Shown: positions 39,201 through 50,517 of the stretch, in pieces
Layout of the letters: each line of letters starts with the position of its first letter
Position numbering within the stretch: position 1 is the first letter of the stretch
Assembly (NCBI GenBank): GCA_003254885.1
Contig: QANT01008292.1
Coordinates: 1-54,401 of the forward strand
Length of the DNA stretch: 54,401 nt
DNA from: Purshia tridentata
Taxonomy: Eukaryota; Streptophyta; Magnoliopsida; Rosales; Rosaceae
Direction: 5' to 3'
Program-made: the position numbers and the translations under genes
The notes under the pieces: generated by a model
The model's input: the letters and a program-made list of their open reading frames with translations, nothing else
What the model was told of the DNA's origin: nothing
The model's database searches: none

Positions 39201-41513
39201 CTATGTAGGGGAGCAACAAGGATGACTTTTTTCTCAAGTTCAGAAGGTGGTGGAAGGGTGTTAATATATTTCAGAAGCCGTATGTACTTATACCGATACA
39301 TGAAGAGTAAGTGTTTTGTTTTATTTTTGAGTGGTTTAAGTATGTCCTTGTAGGATTGTGCATACTGTAGAGAAACATGTACATCATGGTTAACACCATG
39401 TAGAGAGTTCATAACTAGAATAACTTGTTTGACATCTATAGATGCTTAATTGCATTTTCTTTAGTTGTCACTTCATACTCAAAGATGAAATTGTTGGACA
39501 CCGTGTCTAGATTTTCTTTAATTCCAGCAGGCATTTTCTTTATAAATGCTTAGCATGCTCTTGCCACTATCCTGATTGGTGGTCACAAGTATGTGTTACA
39601 AGCCATAATCCTGCAAGCAGACAAATAACATTTTATTAGTTTTCTGATAGGAGTAATCGGTATTAGGAGTAATAGATCTATGGCATGGTTAGTTGACTTG
39701 ACTTCCCTGCTAAGGACTAGGCTATCAGTGTTGTCAAAAGCACTAGGCTGGATCAATACTGCGTTTTTAACTATGATGAGACTGGACTGATATGCTTGAC
39801 TTTTGTACCCAAATTATTGGTAAATTAAACACAAAATGAAGTCAATATGAGAAAATGCTCAACAAAAAGGACTGTTTTGAATATATCATGGTTCAGTATT
39901 TCAATATTCATCGATCTTCTAATGCTTTGATAAACTGATGTGGTGACAATTAGCTGTACCTCTACAAGAAAAAGGTGAAGACTGGAGAATGAAGGAAAAA
40001 TAAAAAAATTGGATTATTGGAACATTTGAATATAAGGCTGTCAATTGTTTATTTAAACTCGTAAATATGCATGTCCTAAGGAGTTTTGCTATATATGTAC
40101 TTTGTATGTTTGAGAGAAAAATTCTGTTTTTTATTGGTTTTATTTTATTATTATTTTTACTTTAACTAAATGGCTAAAATGTCAAAATATAGAATTTTAA
40201 GTTAATTATAGGGGGTACAGTTTCTGCTTCCCAACTCCTTTTTTATAGGCTTAAATTGCTCCACATTTTTACTTCATTACGGTGTTTGGCATATCCAGTC
40301 AGCATTGGAGTCTCGTGATTATTTGTAACCCTGACAAGAAAGAAGACGAATCTGGACCAATTGTACTTCATTTAGATTCTTTAGGACTCCACAGTAGCAG
40401 ATTAATTTTTCACAATATTAAAAGGTGAGACAAAAGATGCCCTTGCTGGCTTGTTGATCAATGATTAAATGATATATATACTGTTTGCTAGGTTGTTTCA
40501 GTCATTTAATGTTCATGTGTTTGATACTAATGTTCACTGTAGCTACTTGAAAGAAGAATGGCACTACTGTGTGGATAAAGAAGTAGCCTTTTCAGATCCT
40601 CCAGTTTCAGACAGTATATGGAAAAAACTTCCCCACAAAATTGAGGAGAAAAAACTTGTGGTACATTTTATCCTTAAGTGCTACAAATTGTTAACATGCA
40701 ATAGATACTATTTTGAACTGTTTTTATGCAATATATTACATATCCAGTGGCATATAATTATCAAGAGGGCAATGAAATATGCCTTAGTTTTAATTTCATA
40801 AAAGAAATATTCTTGAGTTCTGCTCCTCAAAATACTTCAGTTTCACTTGCACTTATGTTTTCACTGTCATTTGTTTGCATCAGAAGCTTTAGTCTTTCTA
40901 ACCAATTTAAGCTCTGAACTTTGGAAGAGTGATATTTACATTGTTTTATGGCTTCTTTATGCAATCTACAAGTATACTTAATTTCTAAATAGTAATGTCT
41001 TAAACTTGTATAAGATCATAAGGCTTTTGGAAGTTGGACATTATTCTTGAACTTCAAATTCGGTGTGACTAATAAGTTGAAATGCCTGCTAACAGTTATA
41101 TAGTATGCAGCTATCGGAAAGTGTAGGGCCTTTTGGGATTGAATGTGTAGCTTTACTTGGTTTGAAGCTTACCTTTTTCCATATTTTCCACCAGGTACCC
41201 CAACAGAGAAACGAATATGATTGTGGAGTGTTTGTACTTTTCTTCATGGAGCGCTTCATTTTGGACACCCCTAAAAGGCTGAAAAAGAAAGATTTAGCGA
41301 TGGTACTGTCTTTTTCTGTTCTTAACATCTCTTTCTTTCTTAAAAAAAAAAAACAATGATCTTGGACCTTATGATCTTTTCCTTGATTAATTTATTTCGA
41401 ATTTTCAGTTTGGAAAGCAGTGGTTCAAACCTGAGGAGGCTTCTAGTTTGAGAATGAAAATCCGAAAGTTACTCAGGGAAGAATTTGAAAATGTATGTCA
41501 GGATAGAACTTAG
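36258..41513 (+). CDS. OTS1: SUMO protease, ULP1/OTS type (C48 cysteine peptidase)
   Basis: Removes SUMO from targets and matures SUMO precursors in the nucleus; Arabidopsis OTS1/OTS2 act in salt and hormone signalling. Fourteen exons join in frame: 36258-36611, 36997-37048, 37216-37310, 37409-37677, 37773-37821, 37944-38023, 38109-38141, 38244-38339, 38617-38719, 39209-39306, 40299-40424, 40543-40660, 41195-41302 and 41409-41513. They encode 561 residues (OTS1 about 580). The N-terminal half is acidic/basic and low in conservation. The C48 domain starts near KIYYPSRDDPEAVE and holds the full catalytic set: His412 in QHWSLVI, Asp436 in LHLDSLG, Gln495 in PQQRNEYDCG and Cys501. The start is MEED at 36258; the frame before it lacks another ATG. 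Also known as ULP1D/ULP1C; which one is not resolvable here. Confidence 0.95.
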
Positions 41514-42245
41514 AAGCCAAAAATAGTGCTTCATTAACTGTATAGTAGGAAACAAAAATAGTTCTGACATTGATGGTGGACTTTTAAAGGTAATGTTCAC
41601 CATGTACATTAAATGGAGATGCTGTTTTTTTGAAAGTTATTTCCTCCATTTACTTTTTAATCTCTGTTTGTGCATTTTTGTCTTTGTGTCTAGCGTTTTT
41701 ACTTCACGATTCATTTTAAAAGGCATATAGGGAAGAAAATGCAGGTTGTGTAATTAATAGAAAACAGGTTATCACGATTTCATGTAGGCGATCGTACTTC
41801 TTGTTTGCTTGATTCAGCCATTGGCTGCATAAGATCAATTTGTAATCTGATGCTAATTTTTGGACATGGCATGCAAAGCTTGTTTTCATGCAGAGGGATT
41901 CCTATCATTTATTGATTGGTGTGAAGAACTTTAAATAAGTACATGTATATGGAAAGGGAAATTTCGGTGATCTTGGCCTATCTATCCATGAAGTAGGAGC
42001 TTTATGATGAAACATGTATTGATAATTTTTTGTGTAAAATTAACAATAATAATTATTGTACAAGATGTTAATACAAATTCTAGTCACCTATTGTATCTGC
42101 GACAACATCAACTTTAAACAATACAATTGTTTTTTCCTATAATGAATTTCTTCATCATTTAGTCACAAATTCACAACCATTTCAATCATCATTACCCAAT
42201 ACAAAAAGGTGGGTTGGCTGGCTTTTTATCTTTTTAGCTTCCCGC
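41514..42245. other. Spacer between OTS and kinase remnant
   Basis: OTS 3' UTR followed by AT-rich sequence. Nothing further recognised. Confidence 0.5.
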
Positions 42246-42922
42246 TTAATGTGTGGGCCTGAAGAAGCAGAAGCAACCCTTGGGCTGGGTATCAATTTCC
42301 CCCAGCATGGAAACAACCTCTGCCATTTCTGGCCTGCTGTTGGGTTCTGTATCCCAGCATCGTTTCATCACTTCGGCCAGAGAGGTTGGGCAAGATTTGG
42401 GTATCGCTGGTCTTAAATCCTGCAGTAACACAAATGCATATGTAAGGTAAATTTGTTTGGAGTCCATAACAACTAAATAAAAGGTGCGTACATATATTTA
42501 TGTATGTATACGTACTCGATAAACAACAGCTGAAGTCAATTCGCAGAATCCGAGATTAGGGTATGGCATATCGCACCAATAGATCTCCCACAAGCAAATC
42601 CCAAAGCTATACACGTCGCATTTTCTGTTGTATGGTTTACTTTCTAAGACCTACAAGATTATCCATGCAAATTAACATTTGGTATTTAATATATAATCAT
42701 AAGCTATATAGTGAGAAAGAAAAATTGAATGAATTGAGTAATTACCTCAGGGGCCATGTATCCAGGGGTCCCGGTTTGGCCAGTTATCTCTCTGGAATTT
42801 GAGGCCTCGATACGAGCAACTCCGAAGTCCGCTATCTTTAGTGTACCAGTACTCTTGTCAAGAAGCAGATTTTCCGATTTCACATCTCTATGAACAATAT
42901 TCTTTGAGTGCAAATAACGGAA
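42246..42922 (-). pseudogene. 5'-truncated Raf-like (MRK1-type) protein kinase
   Basis: C-terminal two thirds of a kinase domain on the minus strand in three exons: about 42919-42746, 42650-42516 and 42419-42246, all with good GT-AG junctions and open frames. It shows [19 protein letters not shown] (catalytic loop), [41 protein letters not shown] and the C-terminus GCFCFFRPTH. This fits group C Raf-like kinases such as MRK1. Homology stops abruptly just before YLHSK: upstream an in-frame TAA appears at once and there is no splice acceptor between. The glycine loop and ATP-anchoring lysine are absent here and nowhere else in the window. The break lies about 100 bases from the Pack-MULE. Not expected to make an active kinase; the remaining frame itself is undamaged, so the truncation may be recent. 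Confidence 0.85.
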
Positions 42923-42924
42923 TT

Positions 42925-43023
42925 AAGAAGCTAGAGGGAAGATCAATATATATATTAGTATATTACAAATAAATGTAACTAAATTAAAGAAGCTAGAGGG
43001 AAGATCAATATATATATTAGTAT
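42925..43023. repeat. 37-bp direct repeat at the kinase breakpoint
   Basis: AAGAAGCTAGAGGGAAGATC followed by AATATATATATTAGTAT-like sequence occurs at 42925-42961 and again at 42987-43023, separated by 25 bases. One copy touches the truncated kinase; the other touches the first base pairs of the Pack-MULE. Confidence 0.85.
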
Positions 43024-43024
43024 C

Positions 43025-44567
43025 GGGAAAATTATTTTAAAATGACTATAATTATACCCTGTTTTACAATTAAGGATGCGAATTTCAAGTTGTTCCAATT
43101 AAGGACTATATTTATTGATTTGTTTCAATTAAGGATCTACCGTTAAGTCTGTCAACATTTCTGTTAATTTTATGAATAATTTCATCTTTTTTAAAATGAA
43201 AGATAAAAAACAAAAAAAACTCAAGAATTCAATTAAAAAAAAATCAACACAATGTTGTAAAAAAATAAATACAAAATCATCAAAAAGTCACACACAATCC
43301 ACAATTTTTTTTCTTTTTCATCTATTTGCCATAAACTACGAAAAAAAAACTTAAAACAACAAAAGAAATTTTTTTTTTTTTCTGGTTCTTCTTCTTCACC
43401 CAGCACCATCCTCTCTTCCAAAACCCCCTCCCCCCAAGCTCTCCTGTCCCTACCACGGTGCCCAGCCCTACAACACCCCCACCCTAACCTCCCTCACTCT
43501 AACAACCTCCCTGCAGCAACCACCCTCCACGCCAGCCATCTCTCTCTCGCTCTCTCTCTCTCTACCTACCTGGCGTTCCAGATCTGGGCTGAGGCTGGGT
43601 GGGCTTGCGGTGGAGGCGTGAGACTAGATCTTGTTGGGGCATGGCTGAGGGTGGAGGCGGGGCTGGGTTGGATGGGGAGAAGGGTGCGACGGGGCTAGTG
43701 GGGAGGGAGGGGCGCTCCAAATGACCCACCCAATCCCTGCATACACAAGTCCATACTTGTGTCCACTCACATTGATGCTCTTCACCAAAGGCAAACGAAA
43801 ATCCCACTCAAGATCTGGGTATAGAAATGGAGCAATAAATCCACCACTTGCTGTGTCTACATGTATTGGAGTATCCCATCTGTCCAATTTACAATAATTA
43901 AATGCACATTTATTTTAGATTGATCTCAACTGTGACTTCTAGGATATATACCTGATCGCCGAATTTGAGTTCTTGGAAGTCTAGTTTAGTTTGATTAGCA
44001 TAATGTATGATAATGGCAACGGAAAAATTATTTGCTAGATTTTAATTTCAGAAATGTAGTGCTTTGTTGGCGCCATTGATTAGTTGATCTGTGCCAACCC
44101 AGATAGCCCCATTTCGAGCTTTGCTATTTAAATGAACTTCTGGGAGAAAAAGACTAAAAGTTAGTGAGAAAGATGATGAAGATGCACTGTGGACACCAGA
44201 AGCTGAATATTAAAAACTCAATAGGGACTATGCAAATCATAAATGCAAATTTATGATTTGTGTTGAGTTTTTTATGATATTGTGTTTTTTTTTATATGAT
44301 ATTGTGTTGATTTTTGGTATGATGATTTTTTTTTAATAATATTTTTCTTTTTTAATTGAATTCTTGGGCTTTTTTATTTTTATTATTAATTTTTTTAAGA
44401 AAAAAGACAAAATTACCCCTATAATTAACAGACATGTTGACAGACTTAACGGTAGATCCTTGATTAAAACAAACTAATAAATATAGTCCTTAATTGGAAC
44501 AACTTAAAATTGACATCCTCAATTGCAAAACAGGGTACAATTATAGTCCTTTTGCTAAAATTTTCCC
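43025..44567. mobile_element. Pack-MULE-like element carrying a GAD fragment, about 1.54 kb
   Basis: Long terminal inverted repeats: both ends start GGGAAAATT and share ACTATAATT(A/G)TACCCTGTTTT, TTGTTCCAATTAAGGACTAT and GATCTACCGTTAAGTCTGTC. Weaker inverted homology (AAGAATTCAATTAAAAAA) continues to roughly 43290 on the left and 44250 on the right. Between them lies a GC-rich core (about 43390-43720), unlike the AT-rich surroundings, and an exon piece of glutamate decarboxylase. No transposase. Long inverted repeats plus captured gene pieces are typical of Pack-MULEs. The flanks (ATTAGTATC and TTATAATTA) do not match, so no 9-bp target duplication is visible and the insertion may be old or rearranged. 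Confidence 0.75.
43717..43878 (-). pseudogene. Glutamate decarboxylase exon fragment (captured)
   Basis: Fifty-four uninterrupted codons starting [20 protein letters not shown] and ending GIGWVIW on the minus strand. They match the pyridoxal-phosphate site region of plant GAD, including the SGHK motif with the cofactor-binding lysine. The gene homology ends abruptly on both sides: towards lower coordinates it joins GC-rich proline-coding sequence of unknown source, and towards higher coordinates AT-rich sequence, perhaps intron. It lies wholly inside the inverted-repeat element. Not a functional enzyme; it could be transcribed as part of a chimera. Confidence 0.85.
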
Positions 44568-46584
44568 TTATAATTATATACTTTAATTCTACATTACTTT
44601 TTAACTTAATACATAAGTTGTATTAAAATATTTTAATTACGAAATCTCGTCGATTAAATATTTCTGTTAGTCTTATCGTCAAAATAACTGCTAATTACCA
44701 ATATAAATATGAGTAAATTATAATAACTATAAATAGCTTTTCAAGTTAGTATTTCAAATTTTTTAAATTTTCTTATTTTTGTAAACATTGAAAATTAATT
44801 AAAATAGCCTCAGGCTCAAAAAAATAAATAAAAAATTTCTATGAACTTGTCTTAACTAATACTAATTTAATATGGGGTTAGACTTACTAATTTTGCCTAT
44901 GAGTGTTACTAGAAAATTTGGAAAGTCTAAATTTATTTTTATTAAATTCAAATACTCTAAACTCTTTGGAAATTCATAAAACAATCTCTCCAACTCCAAG
45001 AAATACGAGGTATGCATTGTTGGTATTTTAAAAATAACATTATCTTTATCGTGAAACTTGATACCAAAAAAACTTTGAGGAAAATAATATCCCTCAATAA
45101 AATAAATTCTAAAAAAACTCTAAATTTTTTGTAAAGTCTCAAGAATTTTCTAAAATAGGTTTTGGTAATTTCTAAAATATTTTTGAGAATTCTTTCAAAA
45201 GTTTACGGAAATTCTAGAATTTATATTATAGTGGGAAATTTGTATTAAGTTTTTAAAAATATATTTAACTTCCCAATTTTCTAGAAAATCATAGAATAAA
45301 AATTGGTAGTTTGACCATATATTATATTAGTACTAGTCATAATGAGTTCGTAAGAAGTTTTCATGTATTTTTTTGAGTCCAAAGCTATTTTTAAATAATT
45401 TTCTATAAAGATGGAAAATAGAAAAAAAAAATTGAATATAAAAGAAAAGTTGAGGAACTGACTTAAAAAACTATGTAAAGGTGAAATATAATCGAAGCCA
45501 TAGTATAGCATATGAAAGACAGATTAATTGCCATTGATGAAAGAAAGAAAGCTTCGAGAAGTTACAGAAGAAACAGAGACAGAATAGCTCAAGAACGATT
45601 TCCAATGATTTTCTATTTATCAAAACTGTTTCTTAATTACATAGCTTTTCCTTTTTATACTAATTCGATCGACTATATGACTCTAACAGACCCTCATAAT
45701 ATAATTAGTGTGTACAGCTGTCATACACCTGTCATAACAAGCTTTAACAAACTCATCTAGCTAACAAAATACTTAATTGTAATATACTCATATTTATATT
45801 AGCAATTAATGATAAGACTAACACAGTACTTAATTGGCGAGATTTCAAGTTAAGGTACTGTAATGCAACTTTTCAAAGTTGAGGTACCAAGTTGAAAAGT
45901 AGTGTATAATTGAAATATATACTTGTAATTAACACTTATCATTACTACCGATCCTAGGGTGTAGAATGGGCTTATGTAGATTGCATGTTTGGTTTTAACT
46001 CTAGAATTTTGGGTGACTAAAATCCTTAAACTTAACAAAAAGTTTTAAAAAATTTGGAAACTTCTTTTGAGAACAATTTTTAATATCTTCATTTCCCATT
46101 ATTTTTTTTCTCTTTCTACCCTCCTAATTTTTCTCCTCTATCTTCCCTTCCTTGTGCGCGTGACTGGACCACCATCTTCGGCATGACCCTTAGCCGTTGA
46201 GCAGTCTCCACCAACACACGCAATCAGCTCGGAAAACGCCCCTTTGTCGCTGACTTGTTTTGCCTATCCCTTCCTTTTGGTCTCCAATTACCAAATTTCT
46301 TGGTGGGTTTTCCTCCTATCACCATGACATTTTATTCCTATAACGTTTGGTTTTCTAACTTTTTAAAATTTGTGAAATTGAAAATTTAGGGATTTACACC
46401 CATTTTTAATCCCTAACACCCTTTGTTGGCTATTTTTCATGTTCTCCACATCTTTTCCAAGGTGTTTAGTGAACCACAAGGTGTACGTCGACTATGTTGT
46501 CATGATCATCACATTCCATTGGTGGTCAGTAGCTCACCCATCAATGTCTGACCCTACCGTTATCACCATTGTAAAAAAAAAAAA
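44568..46584. other. AT-rich spacer, no gene recognised
   Basis: Very AT-rich to about 45480. A stretch at about 45510-45770 (GAAACAGAGACAGAATAGCTC, then CTAACAGACCCTCATAATATAATTAG) has the flavour of a Copia LTR end, but I cannot define its borders. A more GC-balanced patch lies at 46130-46320. No coding region supported. Confidence 0.4.
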
Positions 46585-47180
46585 AAACAGAGATTGAACG
46601 GTTGGTTTGTAAATTGCTGGATTTGGGAATAATTCGCCCAAGTGTTAGTCCTTAGTCTTCTCATGTGCTGCTTGTTAAAAAAAAAAAAAAATTTATAGAT
46701 CTTGGCGTATGTGCATTGCCAACCGTGCTCTCAATCAAATTACGATGGAAAATCGATACAAAATTCCGGTAATTCTATTTGATGAATTGCACGGTGCCAC
46801 AATATTGATGAAGCTCGACCTTCATTCTGGCTTCCATTAAATATAGATACATGGTTCTAACATTACTAAAACACACACTATGAATTTTTGGTTATGTTTT
46901 AAACTTACTAATGTACTAGCAACTTTTCATAGACTTATGAATGAGGTATTCCTTTCATTCTTTCGTTGTTTTGTCATAGTCTTTTTTTATGACTTTTAAT
47001 TTATAGTTTTTGAGGTACATGTGGAACACCTCTCTATTGTTCTTCAACGCTTACAAGATAATCAACTATTTGTTAAGCTCTCTGATTGTACATTTGGGAG
47101 TTCATATGTGGCTTATTTAAGCCATGTTATTTTGGTGGAGGCAATGGCTGTGGACCCCATAAAATTTAAGGCTTTTTTGC
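46585..47180 (+). mobile_element. Degenerate Ty3/Gypsy reverse-transcriptase fragment
   Basis: Translated pieces across frames show the order of a Gypsy RT: IERLVCKLLDLGIIRPS, then [61 protein letters not shown], and HLSIVLQRLQDNQLFVKLSDCTFG. Stops, frameshifts and poly-A insertions interrupt it. The catalytic F/YxDD motif is changed (FFYDF). No LTRs, protease or integrase seen nearby. A decayed fragment. Confidence 0.8.
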
Positions 47181-48221
47181 TAATCACCCACTTGAATTAT
47201 ATCCATTTTACCACTTGAATTAAAGATTGAATCAATTTACCACTTGAACTTTAAAAATTTGGCAATGTCATGCCTCCATCCAACTCCGTCTCATTTTCCA
47301 TCTGAAATGCCCACGTACGATGCACATGCCCCTTTTTTGGAGGTATTTTCATCATTCCATTACCCAGAACTCTTGACTTTCAAAAAAAAAAAACCTTTGG
47401 TTATTTAGAAAAAGACTTGCTTGGCAAAGAAAAAGAAATTGACTTTTAAAGGGAATGTAGACTATTCTTGACAATTGAGTGCTTAGAGAATCTTGGTTGA
47501 GTGGGTGTTTGAAGTCAAGATTTAATCATCTTGGCATTCGATCTTGGTAGATTTGGTGTCGCTTTGTAAATGGAGGACAAGTTGAGATCTTTTGGCGACC
47601 CTGTTGACTACGGTGGGAAGTACAAGGGTCGTAGGTTGTGTGTTTTGTTCTTTTTTCGGGGTCCTTTTATGTCTTGCTTTGTGGTCCCTTTAAATGCATG
47701 TCTCCTTTTTTATAAGTTAGGATTTAGGCTAGAAAAGGCATTTTTATGGGTGTGTGCCGTACATTGTTTAATGCTTTGTGTGCATTTGGATTCCTACAAC
47801 AAATGTGTTCTTTATTATTCATTTTTTGTCCCATTGTGACCAATTTGCTTAATTGTCTTTGTATTGTTTCTATAAGTTAGATTCCATATATAATTTGTTG
47901 ATTAAAATATGCTGGTTGTATTCAATATTGTTGGCTTTTGGTGGTTGGATAACATTGAGTTTTGTTGACACTTAAGTGATGGAGATGATAATTTCACCTT
48001 AGAGATTCGCCATGGTGGTCAAACTTGAGTGATAGAGGCAAGATTTATGTAGATGGAAATGTAATATCGGCTGACTAGTTAAGCTGAAACTGTATGTCAT
48101 TGTTGGACTGGATGACATAATAAGATGTCTAGGGCATAAAGACTTTGTGCATTATTTGTATAGGCCACCACTTGCTGCTAAGAAATATGGATGGGTACAT
48201 CTTGTTAATGATGATATATTT
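47181..48221. other. Repeat-derived stretch, possible MULE 5' part
   Basis: Begins with an ACTTGAATTAAAG-type dispersed repeat (47205-47300) resembling sequence near 3037. The frame at 47570 (MEDKLRSFGDPVDYGGKYKG) and the piece DFVHYLYRPPLA to LVNDDIF (48147-48218) could be the worn N-terminal region of the MuDR-like protein further right; this is weak. Confidence 0.35.
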
Positions 48222-48535
48222 TATAGGCCCAAATACCTTTTTGATTTTTGTATTATGGATGAGCTGCACTTTGGTCTTCGTAATTTTAATTTACATTTTT
48301 TAAGGAACGTGTTTCCATTAATGTCGTAATTAGGTCTAATTCATTCAAATCGAAAAGAAAAATACTGACATGGCACAACCTGATTGGCTCTGAAGTAGAT
48401 GATTTTGACGAATTGGACTTAATTGCAATATTAATAGAATCACTGTCTTTAAAAAATTTAAATTGAAATGACGAAAACCAAAGTGTGACTCATCCATAGT
48501 ACATGGATCAAACAAATCTTTTTGCTTACTTTATG
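48222..48535. mobile_element. Inverted-repeat (MITE-like) element nested in the MULE
   Basis: Left arm (about 48240-48310) and right arm (about 48455-48520) are imperfect inverted copies. Both carry TATTATGGATGAG / TACTATGGATGAG, CACTTTGGT(C/T)TTCGT and AATTTA(C/A)ATTTTTTAA. No coding capacity. It separates short coding pieces that could both belong to the MuDR-like protein. Ends and target duplication are not sharp, so the boundaries are approximate. Confidence 0.55.
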
Positions 48536-48839
48536 GGATAATTACTAGGGACTTACTCACAAATCATGTGGTACCCTACTATTTCGATCATGGGGTCAAC
48601 TTTAGTTTGTTTTCACCTACTAACATAAAGATACAAATAGAATATCCCCCTACTAACTCAAAACCACCACAGCCTCCTCACTCCCACACCAACACACCTC
48701 AATCTTCCCCCACCATCTCAGAACCACCACAACTTTCCTACACCCACACCAACTCATAAACACCACAGCTTTCCCACACCCACAACATTCTTTTGAGGAA
48801 AATTTGGTTGATATTAAAGTAGATGCAGAATGTGATGAA

Positions 48840-50510
48840 GGAGAAGAATAAGATGATGATGACTTCGTTGATGAGGATTATGAGCAAAGTGCTAGTGAAG
48901 AGATAGGGTAGTAGAACTTGTTGATGATATCTTGTTTGATGAAAACATAAAGGAGGATGTGAAAAAAATCATGAGGCTTTTGAAACAATAGGTGGTGTAG
49001 GACCCGATCTAGGGTTTGGTGATATTGAGTCTACATCTAAAGATTTGGATGAAATAAGGAGCTTAGATGGGTCATCCTCTGATGAGGATTCCTATGTGAA
49101 TAAGAAATCAAACAAGAAGGTAATTAAATATACTAAATGGAGGAGGGAGATAGATTTGAAAGACCCAAAGTTTAAATTGGGATTGATGTTTGCAAATCCT
49201 AAGGAGTTTAGAGAGCCAATGAAAGAATATTCAATTAAACATGGCAACAAGTTGTATTGAATGAAGGATATAAGCTTCAAGCTAGATATGAGGCATTGCA
49301 TGCAGACAAAGAAAAGCAAAAATTTTTGGAAAAGAGGAAAAAAAAAGAAATGGAAGAAACCATTATGTTCATTGTGTCCATGGAAATTGTACGAATTTAG
49401 GATTGATGATGCAGAGACTATAGTGGTGAAGACCTATAAGAATGAGCATGCATTCTATACTTTATGCTACTATTAAATGGTTGGCATCCAAATATGCTAA
49501 TAAGCTTTTGAATAATCCAAACTAGAATGTGTCAACATTTTAAAACACAGTGAGGAAGCAATGGTCAACTAATGTTTCAATGACCAAAATTTACAAAGCA
49601 AAGAGAATGACATCAGTTCTTGCAGAGGATAGCTACAAAAAACAATATGCCAAGATGAAGAATTATGCTGTAGATCGAGATTAAAAAAACCAACTCAAGA
49701 AGCTCAATGTTTATGAAGACTATTTTGGATGGGGATAAAGCTAGATTTGAGAGGTTTTATGTTTACTTTGAAGCTACAAGGAAGATTTTTGTTGAAGGGT
49801 GTAGGCCTGTTATGAATGCCACAAAAAAGGGTTCTATGTTGTGGTGTAGCTCCATTCAGGGCATTTGCTTGTTGCTATTGGTATAGATGCCAACAATAGC
49901 ATGTATCCAATAGCTTATGAGATTGTAGAAATTGAAAATAAAGATAGTTTGATTTGGTTCTTGAATGCATTCATTAAGGATGTTGAGATTGTTAATGGCC
50001 ATGGGTGGATGTTCATAACAAATAAACAAAAAGGCTTACAAAATGCCTTGAAGAAGATTGTACCAAATATAGAACACAGACATTGTGTTAAGCATTTGTA
50101 CAACAATTTTAAGGTGAAGCATCCAAAGCTTGACTTTAAAGAATAGAGTATGGGTAGCTGCCAGATCAACCATAATACCAATGTTCAACACTGAAATGAG
50201 CAAGCTGCAAGGGGATGATCTTGAGACTAGGAAGTGGTTTGATGACAAGCCTACTGCTTAATGGAGTATGTCACATTTTAAGGATTATAACAAGTGTGAC
50301 ATCTTGCTTAACAACCTATGTGAGGCTTACAACAAAGCAATTTTGTCTGCTACTAATAAGCCAATTTTAACTATATTGGAGAGGATTAGGATATACATAA
50401 TGGTTAGAATGGCAAGAATGAGAGAAGGGGCTGATAAAAATGAAATGATATTAAGCCTAGGATACAAAAGAGCCTAGAGAGAAATAAGGTGGGGAGTGGA
50501 TCAAATAATT
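48840..50510 (+). pseudogene. Decayed MuDR-type (MULE) transposase
   Basis: An acidic segment (DDDDFVDEDYEQSASEE) is followed by the MuDR DNA-binding domain (DLKDPKFKLGLMFANPKEFR, then LCPWKLYEFRIDD, VKTYKNEHAF). Next comes the MULE transposase core: LLVAIGIDANNSMYPIAYEIVE, FITNKQKGLQNALKKIVPN, EHRHCVKHLYNNFK, KCDILLNNLCEAYNKAI and RIRIYIMVRMARMREGA. The pieces lie in different frames with many stops and shifts. FITNKQKG has Asn where active elements have Asp, so an acidic catalytic residue appears lost. Terminal repeats were not found. Clearly inactive. Confidence 0.88.
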
Positions 50511-50517
50511 TGACAGG

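Noticed and set aside
45500..45770. Copia LTR end
   Set aside because: Only a vague compositional resemblance; no inverted TG...CA ends, target duplication or second LTR found.
47570..47839. Independent 89-aa gene MEDKLRSFGDPV...
   Set aside because: Lies in repeat-derived DNA; could be a worn MULE N-terminus, but not supportable as a gene.
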